From positions 26,057,538 through 26,121,537 of the forward strand of contig OX467091.1 of assembly GCA_950106755.1 (NCBI GenBank): a DNA stretch of 64,000 nt. Direction: 5' to 3'. The DNA comes from Climacium dendroides (Eukaryota > Streptophyta > Bryopsida > Hypnales > Climaciaceae). Made by a program: the position numbers and the translations under genes. Positions 61,491 through 64,000 of the stretch are shown in pieces. Position 1 is the stretch's first letter, and each line of letters begins with the position of its first letter. The notes beneath the pieces are model-generated. The model was not told where the DNA came from, made no database searches, and worked only from the letters and a program-made list of their open reading frames with translations.

Positions 61491-63635
61491 GTGGATTGTC
61501 ATGAGGTACCTCTTTTATTTCCTGTGGAAGATGGAGGACAAACTAGAGTTTCCAGTCATCTTCTACACGTCCGATTTAAGTTTGTAGAGTCCTCCATCTA
61601 TATTGAGGAAGAGCGGATGTCAGAGTCGGGTGAAGTGATACAGTTTGTTCCTGTTGTGAAATCCGCGGATGATGGAGGACATTGTTGGTATCTTTCTCCA
61701 AGGAACTACAGGGCATATGGACTTCCTCTTTCCATGGCTGTTGCCTCCACTGAGATTTTGAGTCGCCAGTCAGATAATTCAACAGTAGATATGCCGTATA
61801 TAGAAAATCCTACTCCATGTTCTGCACCTTATGTTCTTTCTCCTATTCTACCCAAGCCTTCGGTACTTCACGCTGTGAAGGTAGAGAAATTAGATCCAAT
61901 AATAGAACTATCCAGTGAATCAGAAGGAGAATCTCCCCAATTCAGTCGTAGGATTTCAGGAAGTTATCTACAAATTGCACATGGAAAGAAGATTTTACTG
62001 AACTCAGAGGGTAGGAACTCTTGCAATGGACACTTGGCTTCTACATTGTCTCCTAGTCCAACATACCCACATCCATGTGCCAAAGTAAGTATATTGGAGA
62101 AGCTCAGGAAACTAGGCAGCATGCGTCGATGTCGAAATGAATTGTCTACAATGGATCTCAACATCATGAAACACCATCACGTTCAATTTCTGCCGGTGGC
62201 TTATGATGGCAATGTCATCTTCGAATTGCCACCATGCTGATCCACTTCATCTTTTTCAGCGGCAAGGAGCTTAGACGGAATGGACAAGCGTTATGATGGA
62301 CACCTGTGGTGCCGGCTCGTGACTACAAACATTAACAACTCCGACAATCTGAAATTCCGCAAGTCTCTCTGTGCTGGCCATCTTGCTTGTGTAAATCCCA
62401 AGTGTGATTATTTACAAAGAGCTTCCAAGAAGAATGAAACAGAGTGGACTGGCTTCACATCATTTCCTTTTATCGCTGGAAATGGTCCTCCTAAAGATTC
62501 TACTCTAGTCTGTAAAGTGTGCAAGATACCACCTGCATGTCTTAGCACTTGCAATGCTAGGATATACTATTGCTTTGGCGATAATCCAGAAATGAGTAGG
62601 ACTGCTATTCATTTTGGAGAGCACAACCACCCGGCGGCAAAGGGGATGTACAGAGATTCTACGGAAGAAATCTTTGGACTCATAGAAGAACAAGTTTCTA
62701 AGACACCATCGGCAACAAACTCAGCAATTGCTCTCTTTGCTAGCAAAGACTTCTTAACTCATTATCTATTTCACAACGGCGAAGGACAGAAGAAGATGCT
62801 GAAGGGAGAGGAAATGGAAGAGGTTATGGACCGCTTCCAAAATCTCAGTAGTCCAAACATTCAGAATGTAATATCCTCGTTTCGCTCAAACAATCGAGGA
62901 GGGATCATTGACAACATTATGACAATGAAGAAGGATTCAAAGTTCGAATTCATACACGACAGCGTCTTCCCAGGTCAACGCAAGGAAAAAGTTTATATTT
63001 TCAAAATGCTTACCGAAGGACCTGGAAGTGGAGTGGACCTTGTGAAGCGCATGCAACCGGGAGGTAATCTACAAAATGCGTGGTTGATGTTTGATCACGT
63101 GAAGCGTGTGAAGGAGTGGACTACGATGGCTTGCCACGTGTATGATGTAGAGTACAAGAAGGTGATGACCATTGCAATGTCCGATATTCAGTCAGAAGAT
63201 ACCGTCATACAAGTACAGTTTTGGAAAAGCTTAAATGCCGTCATGGAACAACATGGACTGCCTCATCCGAACTTCAAAGGATTTATGGCAGATAGTACTA
63301 TGGCCAATTGGAATGCGGTCCGTATTGTTTATGGTAGTGGCTCTGCCAACGAGGTAATGGAAAATCGTGAGAGAACATGTTTGCTGCACTGAAATACTTC
63401 CCTTCAGAAGCACATCCAAAAATATATCAAGCAAGCACTTCAGCACCAGCATATTTCTTTGTGTAAACAATACAAAGATTCCAAGAATATGGACAAGGCT
63501 GAGACACGTTATAGTGCAATACGATTGTGGTGGCTATCATCAAGAGCTGCAGATGAAGAATCGCTTCATCATTTAGACCATTGGCTAGCATTCTGGCATT
63601 TTTGGAATCGGCAATGGGGAGGCTTCATGGACATG
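61491..63635 (+). pseudogene. MULE-like DDE transposase gene with a zinc motif, two in-frame TGA codons
   Basis: One frame runs from 61491 to a GTGAGG donor at 63635/63636, about 715 codons, interrupted only by TGA at 62238-62240 and 63390-63392. Residues 137-147 (PIIELSSESEG) resemble a SUMO-interacting motif. After the first TGA the protein continues STSSFS, then MDKRYDGHLWCRLVT and KSLCAGHLACVNPKCDY, then VCKVCKI...HFGEHNHPAAKG, a Cys/His arrangement like the WRKY-GCM1/FLYWCH fingers of MULE transposases. The RNase H-like part has LMFDHVKR, KGFMADSTMANWNAVRIVYG and RTCLLH (CxxH). The second TGA sits where I expect the Trp of a CxxHW motif. The frame then goes on with QKHIQKYIKQAL and a Trp-rich end AFWHFWNRQWGGFMDM. 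Later exons lie outside. TGG-to-TGA decay is the simplest reading; a domesticated gene using other exons is less likely. Confidence 0.75.
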
Positions 63636-64000
63636 GTGAGGTCATTTACTATTTCTATACAAGTGCATGTAGCAATAGTACAAGGAATATTTTATGAATG
63701 CAAACCGTGGACCTTGATTGGTGGACCCTGATTTCCTTTGTTTTTTTGGTATATGACATATTGTTAGGAAACAAGTAACTTTTCTATTGTAGAAGTTTCT
63801 TGATTATTTGTTGTGTGTACCAAAATGGAAATGGTCGCCTAGACATAGAGGTAATATCCGTCGGATCCGACGGTTCTTTATGGGCTGTTTGGTAGCCCCC
63901 CTCCTTCTGGAATTTGTACTGTGAACTGCTAATTTCGATGACTCCATATCCTAGAAATCTTAATCTTTAATTACAAGGTAGTTTTCTAAGTAGGTACTAA
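63636..64000 (+). other. Intron or 3' flank of the MULE-like gene
   Basis: It begins with a GTGAGG donor and becomes AT-rich. An open stretch continues 31 codons past the donor, which I take as intron. The phrase GTCGGATCCGACGG here also occurs near 56129, inside an intron of the methyltransferase-like gene. Confidence 0.5.

Noticed and set aside
62238..63392. Selenocysteine or programmed readthrough at the two TGA codons
   Set aside because: No sign of a selenoprotein family. Nearby genes show the same nonsense decay with TAG, so mutation is simpler.

Overview
This is nuclear DNA from a land plant. Evidence: spliced genes with GT..AG introns, two eukaryotic tRNA genes with pol III T-runs, a SABATH methyltransferase, a plant-type 2-oxoglutarate dioxygenase, a telo-box leader and many class II transposons. 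The hAT and MULE-like proteins look like those I associate with seed-free plants (bryophytes, lycophytes, ferns), but I cannot name the species. Most of the window is AT-rich intergenic or transposon DNA with a few small genes.

Layout. 1-2.1 kb: 3' end of a lipoyl(octanoyl) transferase gene, its 3' flank, and tRNA-Pro(AGG). 4.1-7.9 kb: a complete five-coding-exon minus-strand gene for a TCAIM-like mitochondrial protein. 7.9-20.8 kb: AT-rich spacer with a dispersed direct repeat and several small CACTA-type elements. 20.8-26.3 kb: an end-to-end hAT transposon with an 8-bp target duplication and a decayed transposase. 26-38.5 kb: spacer with more CACTA MITEs, a 2.4-kb CACTA-like element and an unidentified coding relic. 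38.5-41.3 kb: less AT-rich DNA with no recognisable gene. 41.4-45 kb: an intact SABATH methyltransferase with a tandemly repeated N terminus, an unidentified three-exon gene and tRNA-Gly(CCC). 45.3-46.6 kb: a tandem repeat field. 48.6-50 kb: a 2OG-Fe(II) dioxygenase pseudogene. 53.7-64 kb: a divergent pair of long genes.

The most notable system is the divergent pair. On the minus strand is a multi-exon gene joining a ParB-like DGNHR motif to a degenerate beta-class (N4/N6-type) DNA methyltransferase domain. A small gene, or its first two exons, lies upstream. Starting only 56 bp from that upstream start, on the plus strand, is a DDE transposase-like (MULE-type) reading frame with a Cys/His zinc motif. 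Proteins from both strands carry a SUMO-interacting-motif-like stretch ending SSESEG. I infer a large two-strand mobile element, or a domesticated derivative, carrying its own methyltransferase-like partner. Both strands show nonsense mutations, one intron has taken a 2-kb CACTA-like element, and one exon has taken a 150-bp CACTA MITE.

A recurring pattern: the transposon-derived frames stay open over long distances but are broken by isolated TAG/TGA codons. Many sit where I expect CAG, CGA or TGG, as C-to-T decay at methylated cytosines would produce. All exon models were built by eye from splice sites, phase agreement and protein continuity.
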